NCBI GenBank assembly: GCA_021495925.1
Contig: JAKEKT010000079.1
Span: 1 to 64,000, forward strand
Source: Diplodia intermedia
Taxonomy: Eukaryota; Ascomycota; Dothideomycetes; Botryosphaeriales; Botryosphaeriaceae
Reading direction: 5' to 3'
DNA length: 64,000 nt
This document shows, one piece after another, positions 35,801 to 47,028 of this stretch. Numbering within the stretch: the stretch's first letter is position 1; each line of letters opens with the position of its first letter. Both the position numbers and the translations under genes were made by a program. Under the pieces are notes generated by a model. The model was not told the DNA's origin and searched no databases. It was given only the letters and a program-made list of their open reading frames with translations.

Positions 35801-36236
35801 AGGGCTAGCTTCGTTGTCACTCGAGGAAACGGGAAACAGCAAGTTGGACATGGAGCGGCGGGAGGCCGAGGAGGCAGAGATGGCAAAGGCATTGAAGGAA
35901 GTGGAAAGGCTTCGGCTAGAGATGCAGCGGGCGAGTGAACGAATCCAGGCAAAGGACGTGCCGCCCGAGGGACAGCTAGTCAAGAGGAAGAGGAAGAAGG
36001 CCAAAAAGGAGGCCAAGAGCGAGGCGGAAGCGGCACCGGCAGTGGAGGACAGCCAGAAAGGCGAGGGCGAGAGCGGGGTGACGGCGGCCAAGAAGAAAAA
36101 GAAGAAGGCCAAGAAACAGGAGGACGAGGTGGTGGCGGCGGAAGGGGAAAGCAGGGCCAAGAAGAAGAAGAGGAGGAGGCCGGTGGTGCTGGACGAGGGG
36201 GCAGGCGCAGCCGAGCATGCGGCTCCGGGAAGCTAG
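32842..36236 (+). CDS. apl5: AP-3 adaptor complex delta subunit (Apl5)
   Basis: Five exons: 32842-32843, 32911-33029, 33098-33294, 33368-33980 and 34033-36236, 1044 residues. The first coding exon is only the AT of the ATG; the G comes after a 67-nt intron (GTTTGT...CTCAG). The product then starts MFEKSLYDLIRGLRNHKG, the expected beginning of AP-3 delta. The adaptin N-terminal solenoid follows (LLKLTYLEMFGHDMSWASFN, YLAAVQSF, NWMAIKIIKLFATLTPLEPR, CINGIIQGGI, YVALLAFDKIVRSHPHLV). The hinge has DPFYIPTEDE and acidic runs, and the C-terminus is very Lys/Glu-rich, as in other delta chains. AP-3 sorts cargo from Golgi or endosome to the vacuole. Exon phases are all consistent. Confidence 0.92.
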
Positions 36237-36552
36237 CTAGGTAGGTAGCGGGAGGTGGAGCTCGGGGCAGGCATAGCGAAGGTGTGAAATCTAAATAATA
36301 CATAGTCTGGCGCATTGATGCAGCTCCCCCGGGCCACGGGCTGCAGCGCACAGGTGATCTCCAGACGCCGTGAGCAAAGCAGGCGGCAGTCCAGGGAACG
36401 GGAGCTTGAAACGTGGCCGTGCGTGGTCCGAGCTCGCACAGAGCGCAGTCCCAGTCCCAGCCCTCGTTCCTCGTCCAAACCACCACCTCGCAACTCCAAC
36501 GCCGGCCTGCCTCTTCCTGCTCCCAGCCGTCCACCCTGCGCAGGCGACCACA
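36237..36552. other. Intergenic spacer and promoter of the sphingolipid methyltransferase
   Basis: 316 bp separate the apl5 stop from the next ATG on the same strand. The stop is followed by short GCTA/GGTA repeats, and the right half is pyrimidine-rich leader-like DNA. No gene is seen. Confidence 0.45.
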
Positions 36553-38207
36553 ATGGCGGACACCAACAAGGCTCCCTCCGAGGAGTCGTTCGAGTTCATC
36601 GAGACCCCTCCCGCCCACACCCCGCTGCCCGCCGAGAACTACGGTGTGCGCACCACCAGTGTAAGTGCCTGCATCCCGTCTTTTTCGAGCCATTGGCCTC
36701 GCAAACCCCGTCCATCGCTGACCGCTGCTGCCATCCGCAGTACCCCACCATCAAGAATGCTCCTTTGCCCGCCGATGGCCCCGGCAGCGAGAGCTTCAAC
36801 AACAACATCCTGTTCGCCCTGCTCGGCGGCATCCCGCTGTACTTCACCTTCAAGGTCGGCGGCGGCATCAAGACATGGATCTTCTTCGGCATCCTGACCG
36901 CCATCCCCATCCTGGTGGCCTTCTGGACCGTTGCCTCCACCTTTGCCCCCCGCAAGAACGAGAAGGCTCGCTACCCTGGCAAGCCCATTGACCACTACAT
37001 CCAGTTCAACAACGAGGAGGACCGTGACAAGTACTACGGCAAGAACAAGATCCCCATGCACACCTTCCACGAAAAGTACTTCGACGGCGAGATCGACTTC
37101 AAGGGTGACGCTCTCGAGGTCCTCGAGTACCGCCATGACTGGGCCAGCTTCAAGTTCACCTGGGGCCTGTTTGTCTTCTTCCTGACTGGCATGATGCCCG
37201 AGGTCATCCTCCACACTCGTTCGCAGGGTGAGTATCTCTTTGCCCCGCTCTAGCCATTGCCCCGTCCTGACTGTCTCGCAGACGAGGAACAGGTCCGTGA
37301 CCACTACGACCGCGGTGATGACTTCTACGCCTGGTTCCTCGGCCCACGCATGATCTATACCTCTGGCATCATCTCCAACATCAATGAAGAAGAGTCGCTG
37401 GAGCAGCTCCAAGACAACAAGCTTGCCGTTGTCTGCGAGAAGATCGAGCTCAAGCCTGGCGAGCGCATGCTCGACCTTGGCTGCGGCTGGGGCACTCTTG
37501 CCAAGTTCGCCTCTGTCAACTGCGGTGCCCAAGTCACTGGTATCACTCTTGGTCGCAACCAGACTGCCTGGGGTAACTCGGGCCTGCGTCGCGCCGGCAT
37601 CTCCGAGGAGCAGAGCAGAATTCTCTGCATGGACTACCGCGACGTCCCCGTCCCCGAGGGCAAGTACAACAAGATCACCTGTCTCGAGATGGCTGAGCAC
37701 GTCGGTATCCGCCACCTGTCTGGCTTTTTCCGCCAGGTCCACGACATGCTCGACGACGACGGCATCTTCTTCCTCCAGATCGCTGGGCTGCGCAAGAGCT
37801 GGCAGTACGAGGATCTCATCTGGGGTCTGTTCATGAACAAGTACATCTTCCCGGGTGCCGATGCTTCCACTCCCCTTGGCTTTGTCGTCGACCGCCTTGA
37901 GGGTGCTGGTTTCGAGGTCAAGCATATCGACACGATTGGCGTCCACTACTCGGCCACTCTCTGGCGCTGGTACCGTAACTGGATGGCCAACCGTGAGAAG
38001 GTTGAGGCCAAGTACGGCAAGCGGTGGTTCAGGATCTGGGAGTACTTCCTTGCCTACTCGACCATCGTCTCTCGCCAGGGTGGTGCCACGTGCTGGCAGA
38101 TTACCCTCGTCAAGAACATCAACTCGACCCACCGCATTGAGGGCATCGCCACCCAGTACAACATCTCGGGTGCTCTCAAAGGTTTCCACTCCAAGAAGCA
38201 GGAGTAG
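36553..38207 (+). CDS. Sphingolipid C9-methyltransferase
   Basis: Three exons, 36553-36660, 36741-37227 and 37282-38207, give 506 residues; introns are 80 and 54 nt. Residues about 55-100 and 165-185 form hydrophobic segments (FALLGGIPLYFTF, WIFFGILTAIPILVAFW, WGLFVFFLTGMMP) that anchor the protein in the ER. The C-terminal SAM-dependent domain shows YDRGDDFYAWFLG, the AdoMet loop MLDLGCGWGTLAKFA and EMAEHVGIRH, as in cyclopropane-fatty-acid-synthase-type methyltransferases. The enzyme adds the C9 methyl branch to the sphingoid base of fungal glucosylceramides, which supports polar growth and, in some fungi, virulence. The family is absent from budding yeast, which supports a filamentous host. 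Confidence 0.94.
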
Positions 38208-39259
38208 ATCCTACGCCAGCGCGTTGATGCTGCTGTGCTTTTCTGCGCGTACAAACTCACCTGCCACGTGACCTTTTCCACGCACTGTGAAACGGTGGAT
38301 TGGCCGCCTGCTTACGCAGTGTTGCTCGGACTTGCCCGGGCCGGGAGAGAATTACGTCTGTCGCAGCGACAAACGGACAAAAACATGATCAAAAAGAATG
38401 AAACGATTTTTCTTTCAGGTTCACATGGAATATGTTTCATGAGCGAAGGGCCAGGACCCCTTAGATAGTCTCTTTTGGTACCTGTAGATATATGAACAAC
38501 GGTTCACTTGAAAAAACGGGCAGGACAAAAAGTAGCCCGGGGTCTTTTCCGGCTTTTACATGGCAGATTCACTGACGATGGAATGAACGAGGGGAGGGCT
38601 TCGGAATGCGTCTCTTCCTGTGTGGTTCTTTTGAGACGGAAGATAATTGACAATTGATATACACTCTTCCTGACTTCATGCAAAGTTCCTGCTTTGATTT
38701 TCCCCAGGTAACTTCGTTTGCTTAGCCCAGATGCATGGGAACTCCAAGGATGACGGCCTTTTCGCACTTGAATATTTCTATTGGCCCCTTCGTGTTTGGC
38801 GTCGTCCACAAGAAGAAAGCCAAGGATGACGGCCGTTTTGTACTTGAATGTTTCTTCTATTAGCCTCCTCGTGTTTGGCGTCATCTTCTAAAACAAAGAA
38901 GCAAAAAAAAAAAAAGGATTTCTCCACCAAGACTCCCACATGTAGTACAAGCTACCGTGACCTGACGGAGGGAACACTAATTGAGCCAGTAGGTCCTACC
39001 CGGCATGAAAGCTCTGAGATATCCAGAATCCCAGGCGCCAGCTAGCCACTACCTGACCCTGGTTTCACAAGTAGAATTGTTGCTTCTTAGACATCCACGT
39101 GTATGTATATATATAAAAGCCCCGACACCCTTCTCATCATGCTCCCGTCCATTGCTCTTTCCATCAGCCCACCAGTTGGTCGGCTCATGGTCGAGCGGCG
39201 CGGCTCCCGGCCGGGAACACCACATAACGGTTATCCGGGTTTGGTCAAGCCCCAAACAT
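38208..39259. other. Intergenic region with tandem duplication and A-run
   Basis: About 1 kb of AT-richer DNA holds no supported gene. It contains an imperfect 76-bp tandem duplication (listed separately), a 13-base A-run at 38903-38915 and a TATATATATA stretch near 39107-39116, some 150 bp upstream of the tRNA gene. Confidence 0.5.
38745..38888. repeat. Imperfect tandem duplication, period about 76 bp
   Basis: Unit 1 starts at 38745 and unit 2 at 38821. Both begin CAAGGATGACGGCC, share a central ACTTGAAT and end with CGTGTTTGGCGTC. They differ by scattered substitutions and small indels. A run of 13 A residues follows 14 bp after unit 2. Confidence 0.75.
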
Positions 39260-39359
39260 GGTTGCGTAGTGTAGTGGTTAGCACTTTGGATTTTGATTCT
39301 GCTTGCTTGCTTGACACTTCAACTTTCCAACAACCCGGGTTCGACTCCCGGCGCGACCT
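39260..39359 (+). tRNA. tRNA-Gln (anticodon TTG) with a 28-nt intron
   Basis: The acceptor strands GGTTGCG (39260-39266) and CGCGACC (39352-39358) pair with one G-T wobble. The D arm is GTGT/GCAC, the anticodon stem is TTGGA/TCCAA, and the T arm is CCGGG-TTCGACT-CCCGG. The loop reads TTTTGA then T, so the anticodon is TTG (39293-39295). The intron 39297-39324 lies after position 37, the standard nuclear site. The spliced length is 72 nt with discriminator. The B box GGTTCGACTCC and A box are intact. Confidence 0.92.
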
Positions 39360-39367
39360 TTTCTTTT
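39359..39367 (+). terminator. RNA polymerase III terminator
   Basis: Two T4 runs separated by one C follow the tRNA 3' end directly, as expected for Pol III termination. Confidence 0.6.
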
Positions 39368-40426
39368 GCGCTGGCCTTTTCGTTTTGCTCCCTGCCTGTG
39401 TGTGTGTGTCATTTACTCCGATCCATTAGGAGTGGGTGTGCCAGGTGAATCTTTCTAGAGCTGTTCACGGCAGTGCTGCGGAGATCCGAACGCTCGATCG
39501 GTGGGCGTCTGGAGTGCTACAAGAACAAGAAGGATGGAGGGATGAATGGGACTTGGATACACTTGGAGTGTTTCGTGCCCGGTGAGCGAGGGAGGTATGG
39601 ATGTAAATACCGAAGAGGGTGATTGCAGCGCGCTTGCAGAAGGGCGAGGAATGCTATACCAAATAGGTAAGCTCAAAACAGGCAACATTGCGCTAGAAGC
39701 ACTATTATTATAGGAGCGGGAATGTTAAACCGTGATCCATGGTCTCGGTACAGCAGCAACCAGGGATTATTATTGTCCAATGCTACCCACGTAGTGACAT
39801 CAGCATCTTCGCGGCTTCAGTTACTTTCAACCACGGCGCGTCTTATCCGCTGTACCAACTGAGCGCTTGTAATGTCCCGCTTGGCTTGTTTTGAGATCTA
39901 CTTTGTGCTTCATCCTTGGTCACCAATCCCCAGGGTACGCCCTCAATGATGGCGGAGTTGTAAAGAGAGAGCAATGCACTAGCGACATTACATCTCGATG
40001 GTTTCATTCTCCGGTTTATTTGTGCTGTTCTATTGGTAGCCTGGCCACACCGTCCGAGCCTTCTTATCTTCTGTTACACATGTCGTTGACCCAGTATCTG
40101 GTGCAATTCTAGTCGTGCCAGTAGCAAAAATGCAGCGACAACTGTCCCAACGCAGCCTAGGCCTTCTCTTTGAAACCTCGTTCCCACGGCTGCTCAGTAA
40201 AGAGGAAAAACATTGTTGCAACGCTGGGACCGTACGACGCATAATACGAATGCATAACGCCGTTCGCTTCCGAGCCGTACAGGGCCATCGGAAGAGCTCA
40301 TCTAAGGCTTTACAGCAAAGCAAAAGGCACGATGATGAGAGATTGGGTGTCCATTGCGCTGAAGTCGGTCTTGACACGCCTCTGAATTCCCGACAAACTT
40401 GCGGCCTGTGTCTAATGCGGCCGATC
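39368..40426. other. Intergenic region with a tRNA-like fragment
   Basis: About 1.06 kb lies between the tRNA and the protease gene. No supported coding region is present. A short minus-strand segment near 39836-39876 resembles a tRNA D arm or A box but lacks a T arm. Confidence 0.45.
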
Positions 40427-41404
40427 CTACTCGTCGCCAATCCGAGGAGGGCTTTTCGAGTGGTCGCTGAACGGGCTCTTACTTCGACTGCACCGTACCA
40501 AGTTCATCGTTAGTGTACCAACGGTTCGTTTCAAGCGTCTGGACAGGGCCGAAACATACGATCTCCGCCTTCCTTCCTTTCTAAAGCCATCAATGATCTT
40601 TAACATTTCCTTGCGGCCTGAGCTGGCCTCGACGTTTTTGCCCGCCATACTCATGCTGACTTTCTCCTTCGAGTCGGCTCTGAGCAGCCGGTTCAGCAGC
40701 AGGTAGCGCATGAGCAAGCATACGAAGATACCGCAGTCAGATCCGTTCTCCTGCTGCGGACAATCGTCCATGCTGATGAAGCGCAGGCTGCGGCCGAGCA
40801 ACGTGGCCATTTTCTGGGTCGCGACGCGGGCCTCGTGGTCATTGCTCTCGCAGAGAGAGTCGTAATGGAAGGCAACGCCATCAACGACGCTGACAAGCAG
40901 CAGACTCCAGTGCGAGCCACCCTCGGCCTCCATGACATTTCGACAATCGTTGATGGGCAGAAAAATATGTGTCGTTTTCGAGAAATCGGGCAGAGCGTCC
41001 TTCAAGGTGAGCGGGTCAGGTGTTTGGATCATCATGAAAGACATGGACGGGCGAAGTAGGCTGATGTTGGCTTTGGGGTAGGCAGAGAGGTGCTCGTGTT
41101 CGAGCCATCTTGTATGAAAGTCAGCCCAATGGTTCCCCAAACGCACAGGGGACTATGATTACTCTTCCCAGAACGCGATTGCCTGCTCTCATGTGTCAGC
41201 ATTGGCCGTGGCGGAGGCAGCACGGAAGAGTACGACGCACATTGTCCGTCAGCCAGTCGCACTTTATGCAGTCGATGTCCTCCTTCGTCACTATCATCCG
41301 CAATCAACATACTGCACCGTGGAGGCGGAGACGGCGCACATACGGCGGATGTCATAGTAGCTCAGGATAGCATCGTCGGGCGCGAGCTGGGCGGAGGAAC
41401 GCAT
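40427..41404 (-). CDS. NEDD8-specific cysteine protease (Nep2/SENP8-like, C48 family)
   Basis: Five exons are read (complement): 41404-41344, 41290-41241, 41182-41163, 41108-40560 and 40487-40427, 246 residues. Exon 3 is only 20 nt. The joins restore LSYYDIRLTKEDIDCIKCDW and FWEEWLEHEHLSAYP. The C48 triad is visible: His in GGSHWSLLLVS (about 108), Asp in HYDSL (about 127) and Cys in QQENGSDCGIFVC (about 168), with the oxyanion Gln just before. The short length and the LSYYD start fit the SENP8/Den1/Nep2 branch, which removes NEDD8 from cullins and other proteins, rather than Ulp1. The last intron (72 nt, CTAAC branch) is free of stops, so a read-through isoform 24 residues longer is possible. 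Confidence 0.87.
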
Positions 41405-42281
41405 GTCAGTCAGCAACAGTCTGCAGGCGGGAAAAGCGCAGCAGGGAGCGAAGAAGGTGGAAGAAGCGTGGAGGAGGGTGGGTGAGGTCGATTGGCATCT
41501 CGCCTGCCTCGATTGCCGGCGACAGCGCAGGGAAAAAGCGGGCGCCCGATCCATGCGTCACCGTGGCACAGGGCGGGAGCGGGAGCTGAGGTCAGAAAAA
41601 GCGGAGGCGTAACAGGGGAGGCGATTGGAATCACGTACATTCTCGCCGAAATGCCTGCTCACACGGCCCTTGAAAGGGTGGAAGCCGGACATGGCAGGGC
41701 GAGGCGGCGGGCGTGCGGCAGGCTGCCGAAGCGCTCGGACGCGGATGCGAGCTCGGTGACGCAGGAAGGCCAGAGCGGTGGGCGCTCTGAAGGCCGCAAG
41801 AGCGCCAAGACGCAGCAGGCGAGCGCAGAGAGAGGCGGCGGCGTGAGCAAAGGCGAGGGTCGGCGCGGTGAGGGCACCAGGGCGGAAGGCGGTGGCAGCG
41901 GTGGACGTGTGGGTGGGACGTCGAGGGCAAGGATGGCGTGGATGCGCCGGTTGTGATCGGCGGCGAGGGGCCACGGGCGCTCCTGGCCTGGAGCTGGATC
42001 TGGAGCCTCCACAGCCGATGACGTGGACCCCACCAGCCACAACGACGCCGTCCATCACATTGCTCGCTCTCAATGCCTGCTAGCCTCCCAGCCACAACAC
42101 CACCACGCCCGCTCAGCACTGCTCACTCACCCTCACTTTCACCTTGCGTCGTCGTTATAGTCATCATCATCGAATTGCCTAGGTCTAGCTCGTGATCATT
42201 AGGATTAGAGGTAAGAAGTCCCGCCCCAAGTCCTGCGCCCGACAACAGCCGCCCTCCTCATTCGCACACTCCCCTCCAATT
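41405..42281. other. Intergenic region between protease and debranching enzyme
   Basis: 877 bp, GC-rich with Arg/Ala/Pro-coding overlapping frames on both strands and no recognisable product. It should hold the promoter of the protease gene (right-to-left) and the 3' end of the debranching-enzyme transcript. Confidence 0.5.
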
Positions 42282-45200
42282 TTACTCCGACTTCGCAAAC
42301 TCCTCTCCGAACTCCTTCGCATCCTGGTACAGGTCGATCAGGCAACTGGCCGACCATGCTTGAGTGGGCGACTGCACGTCTGTTAGCAAACACTCCAGCG
42401 CCAGACCGGGGTTACCGCTACTTACCGAATCTCCGCAGAACGATCCGTCCTTGTTGGTCAACTCAGTCAGGCCCGACCATGGGCTCTCTTTGATGGCGTC
42501 CATGCATCCGCGTAGACGACGTGTGATCTGCTGGAACGTTTCCACCCGCTCCTCGGGCGTCTTGCGCCGGACCAAGTCAAACTTCAAGAACGCGCGGAGG
42601 AAGAAGCCAGTCGGCCACAGCCATTCCGGCCCCTGGTGGTAGTTGCGTCCCTTTGCCGTGTGGAAATCCGTCGAATCATCGCTGTTGATGTAGTCGGGCC
42701 GGTAGTTGAGATCCGACGGGTCCAACGTCGCCATTCCAGTAGGTCCACGCAGCGCCGTGTCTGCCTGGTGCAGCGCGTACAGAGCCTTCTCCGGATCAAA
42801 CAGGTCCGGCGCCACCGTCATGGCAATGGGGAAGTTGGGCCGCAGCTGGTAGTCCTCGTACTCTTTGCCTGACTTGTAGAGATCCTTGTAGATGCCGCGA
42901 CGGTTGACGATGTTCGAGTTCACGTCGTAATCCTTGTCTTCCGACGCCTCCCGCGGCACGTAGTAGGCCCACTCGAAATGCTGCTTGATCTTGGCTGCCC
43001 AGTCGGCGAAGGTAATGCGGCCGCCTTCCAGGTCCACCCCGTCGTATTTGTACTTGCCTTCCTTGTGGAGTTCATTCACCCACTTCAGAGTGCTGTACAG
43101 CATACCGGTGATCTCGATGGCTGCTCCGTCACGAGGAGTTCCAGGGTAGCCCTTGTTCCCAGCCTTCTCACTCTCACCCATCTTGTCCATCCACGTGCCG
43201 CAGTTCCACTGATTGCCACCGAAAATAAGACCAGTCTTCCAATCGGGGTGGATCTCGATGTCGAACCCTTCCGGCTTCATCTGGCGATCAAGATCCGGCC
43301 CGGCATTGTACTCGCGGAAGGACATGCCCGAAGCGTGCCTCTGCAAGCATTCCTGAATCACGTCCTCGATGGTCGAAGACTGAGAGTAGGCCCTGGCATC
43401 GTCATGGGGGAACCAAGTATCATCGTACGGCAGAAATCTCCTCTTCGCACTCTCCTGGAGGAGCTTGTGCCCATCGGGCACGATCTTCGTGTAGTCTTGT
43501 ATGTTTTGCAAGAAGAACCACACAGAGTCGCGGGAGTTATAGCGCGGGAGCTTCCCGCTGCTAAGCAAGTTAGGGATCATACCGTGCTTGATAACGCTCG
43601 CGAAAGCCAAAATGTGTTCCTTGGCGTCATTGTAGCGTCCAGTGCCAAGGTACAGACCACGGAGCGAAATGAAAATATCTCTACCCCAGCACCTTGCCCA
43701 ATCGGAAGCGAAATGCGGCAGTCCTGCAGCCATGCTCGGTACACTTTTCTCGGGCCACAGCGAAGCGTTGTTCATGTGTCCAGTGACCTGGATGCTGACC
43801 AGCGACAAACTTTGCAGGAACTTTTGGCCGTTGCGGACGTTATCGTTCAACAACTCAATGGATCGATCGACTGCCGCGTTGTATGCCGTTTGAATGGTCA
43901 TGGCAAAGTATCGAGGCAGCATGAAGCTAGGGATTTTGCGAATGGCATCAAACCGCTCCTTCATCCAAGTGGCCGGGCCCTCAAGCTTCGAATACCCAGG
44001 CAACTTTGCTAGACGCTCGAGACGGCCGACGCAGTAGTCCAACGCCCACTGCCCCTGCCTCAGGTGGTCGCAGATAGGGTGGCCCAGCTGGTTGTAGCGA
44101 ATAACGTCGCGAAGAACACTCCACCAGCCTTGCAAGCCAGCGTAGACAAGGGTGCCGTGTCCGGGAATCGTGTAGGTTCCATCATTTCCGCCGCTATAGT
44201 CTCGTTCTTCAGGATCGCTGCGGTACAGGATATGGTTGAGGTCGAGAAGGCTGCACTCCTTGAAAGCATCTTTGGCGCCACTGGTAACAAACACGTCGAG
44301 ACCGTCGGAATGCTCGCAGCTTGGAACCGAGGTCTCGAACAGGGCGATACTTCCGGGGGGGAAAAAGTCAGGAATGGTAATCTTCGTCTCTGCATCTGAT
44401 GACTCGATCTTGATCCCTTGGAGATCCTTCGTGCGGCTGGGAAGCCCACGAAGGCTCTTCTTGTCACCAATGACTCGAGCCTTGATATCTTGGCCATCCT
44501 CGACCTCGAGGAACCAGCTTCCAATCAGGCTCGCTTGCGTTCCTGGAAGCTGGACCGGCGGGAAGCCGCCATTACCATCTCCATAGCCTGGGAAGGCAGT
44601 GTGCGCAATCAGGAAATATCCTTTCCTGGTCTTGGGATGTACGCGATGGACGGTAATGTATTCTCGATCGTGGTGGATGAACGTCTCATCGTAGGTTTCC
44701 TGGCCCATGAGGACGTGGATCTGGTTCAGGAGCTTCTTTATGTTGCCAATACCACCTTCGTCAGCTTGGACCTTGAGCTCCCCTGAAGCAGAGTAGGGCG
44801 ACGAGTACGATCGAGTCTCGTGAACGAGCTCAATGAGCTGAGGGTAAATCTCGTCATATCCCATGACACTTCCGGTTGCACAGGCGCACATAGCCACAAG
44901 CGCGGCATTGGGAAGGGTGTCGCGAGCATCGCGCTTCTGGGCTGGTACTTCATTGTCGTGTGTGCAATCCATGAAAAGGGCGTGGACAGGGCTCTGTCTG
45001 ATTCTTCGGATCACCTCAAGATTGGTAGTGCCATTTGTCTGGGCAGACGTATCTGCGTTGCTGACTTCGTCAAGTTCGAAACTACCGATTGGAATTCCGG
45101 CATGGCGATGAACAAGACGGCTCAGCTCTTGTGTACTCCATGCCTGCATAGCCTCCCGGATAAGGAAACTAATTCCAAGGCGCTTGCAGAAGACGAAGTC

Positions 45201-47028
45201 CATGTCCTCGGAACCAGTGAAAAGCTCAGCACCAACGACTAGGTCAGGACGGACCTTGCGTGCCTCATCAAGCATGTACTCAGCCACGTGGATGGGAGTT
45301 GAATGACAGTTGTCGACACGAAAGCCGACGAAGTACTTCGCCATGAGGCGAGTGTACTTGGCGATAAAGTCCCAAAGGAATGGATTGTCCTGCGGACCGC
45401 TGCCGTACCGCAGCTTGACGCAGTCGCCCCAAACGATGACCTCTCTGCGGAGGTAAGCGCGAGATTGTGGCCCAGCGTTGTCCTTCATGGCGTCTGCAGC
45501 CCAAATCCAACCGTTGTTGACGAGGGCGAGAGCATCTGGGCTATGCTTCTTGGTGGTCTCGTTTTTGGGCAGCCTCGTGAAGTAGGATTCAATCAATGGA
45601 CTCCGGTCCGTGATGGGACCGAGCTTGGGGCCGTGGTCATCGAGACGGACGTACTTGATGCGGTTGTGCAACTGTTCCATGATGGTTGCGACATCGCCAT
45701 CAAACTCCCGGTAGGACTGCAGGTTCATCTCATCCAGGAACTTGTAAATGGTGCCCTCTGCAGCACGCTCGTCCGGGGTGCTGTGATTTTGGCTGTCATA
45801 GCGGCCGAACAAAGCTGCCAGAAGTGCAGCGCCAGTCCTCGCGTCAACCTTTCGCTCAAACCTCGCGCCGAGCCTGTCTCCCCCGGAAAGCGCGTGCTGG
45901 ATCAGCCAATCGGCTTTCTGTTTAAGAGACCAGTTCTTGACCTCTTCGAGGCCACCGACGCCGAGGTTGCCGAAACCGCCTTCAGGGAACGTGATTTCGC
46001 CCTCGGTCCAGGCCTTGACGATCTCCTTGGAATCTCTCGCGACGTCGACAACGTAGAATTGCCAGAGCTTGAGAGGGTCAATGACATCAGACTTGACAGC
46101 TTCCATGATCTTCTTCAAGTCGTCGACGCTTTTCAAATCGGTCGGAAGGCCCTTCTCGGCAAGCTTGGAGCTGAAGTGGAGCAAAGCGTCATCAAGCTCA
46201 CGGGCAGATCGGAGATGAGGGGCGGTCTCGCAGTTGTAGCCAGCCTCGGGGTGTTCTTCAAGCCACTTGCTGTTGTTGGCGGTGTGATTCCAGACAACAT
46301 CGGTCAGTGCAAAGAGGTTGTGCTCCTTCTCCATCTTACCGACCAAGTCGGCAATGTCCTTTTCTCCGTTCGGGAAAAGGCCCTTATCGAAGCGGTGTTG
46401 GTCATAGATGCTGTACGGGGAGTTCGAGTTTCCCCTCATCATCAAGGGCGTGAAGTGAATCATGTTGTAGCCTCTCTGGCTGATGCCACGGAGATGTTTG
46501 TCCCAGTCCTCGGGGTACTTGCCCATGAACTTGGAGATGACTGAAAAGATCGACAGCGAGTCCAAGTGTATCAGCTGGTCGTTGAGCGTGAGCTTCGGGC
46601 AGACATCGATGTAGTAGGTGGGTGTCTTGGTTGGCTTTGGAGCAGAAACCGGATAGGGCGAAAAGTCGGGCAGAGGAGTAAAGGTAGAGTAAAACGCGAA
46701 GGCCCCAGCTTTGTGGACAGGACAATCGACCTCAATGGTGCCATTGAAGTCGGGGCGGAGCCTGTGTGGTTGCACGGTCAGATCCCTGCAAGCGACTAAT
46801 CGTTGGGAAGCCTTACTTGAATTCGCGGAAGCGATCCCGCTGGAACTCCTCGCCCTCGGCGGGGATGTTCACCCAGAGGCTGCCTTCGCGGCATATCGAG
46901 CTCGTGCCTTCAATGGCAAAGCGGATGATGTATGCCGGATCGGTGGGGGGTGGCAGATAGATGTAGGTGCCGGGCACATCGGGGGCACCGCCGTCCGTGA
47001 GGGGCAGCAGATAAACGGCGCTGGCCAT
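42282..47028 (-). CDS. gdb1: Glycogen debranching enzyme
   Basis: Three exons are read (complement), 47028-46817, 46785-42426 and 42371-42282, 1553 residues, the normal size. Introns are 31 nt between 46816 and 46786 as read (donor GTAAGG, acceptor GCAG; the frame joins REFKDLTVQPHRLRPDF) and 54 nt (42372-42425, GTAAGT, TGCTAAC branch). The N-terminal GH13-type 4-alpha-glucanotransferase shows GYNMIHFTPL, ALTDVVWNHTANNSKWL, FRVDNCHSTP and DCTHDNEVPA. The C-terminal GH133 amylo-alpha-1,6-glucosidase shows ARCWGRDIFISLRGL, IFGGNQWNCGTWMDKMGES, QGPEWLWP and the end SPTQAWSASCLIDLY. The enzyme clears branch points during cytosolic glycogen breakdown. The 31-nt first intron is suspiciously short; the true junction may differ slightly. 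Confidence 0.94.

Noticed and set aside
38504..38884. 126-codon minus-strand frame over the tandem duplication
   Set aside because: Its apparent internal repeat comes from the DNA duplication; the copies are in different frames, so it is unlikely to be coding.
45303..46544. 413-codon plus-strand open frame antisense to gdb1
   Set aside because: It lies wholly inside a conserved gdb1 exon and is the mirror of its codon bias; no domain or splice context supports it. The same holds for the 42978-44012 frame.
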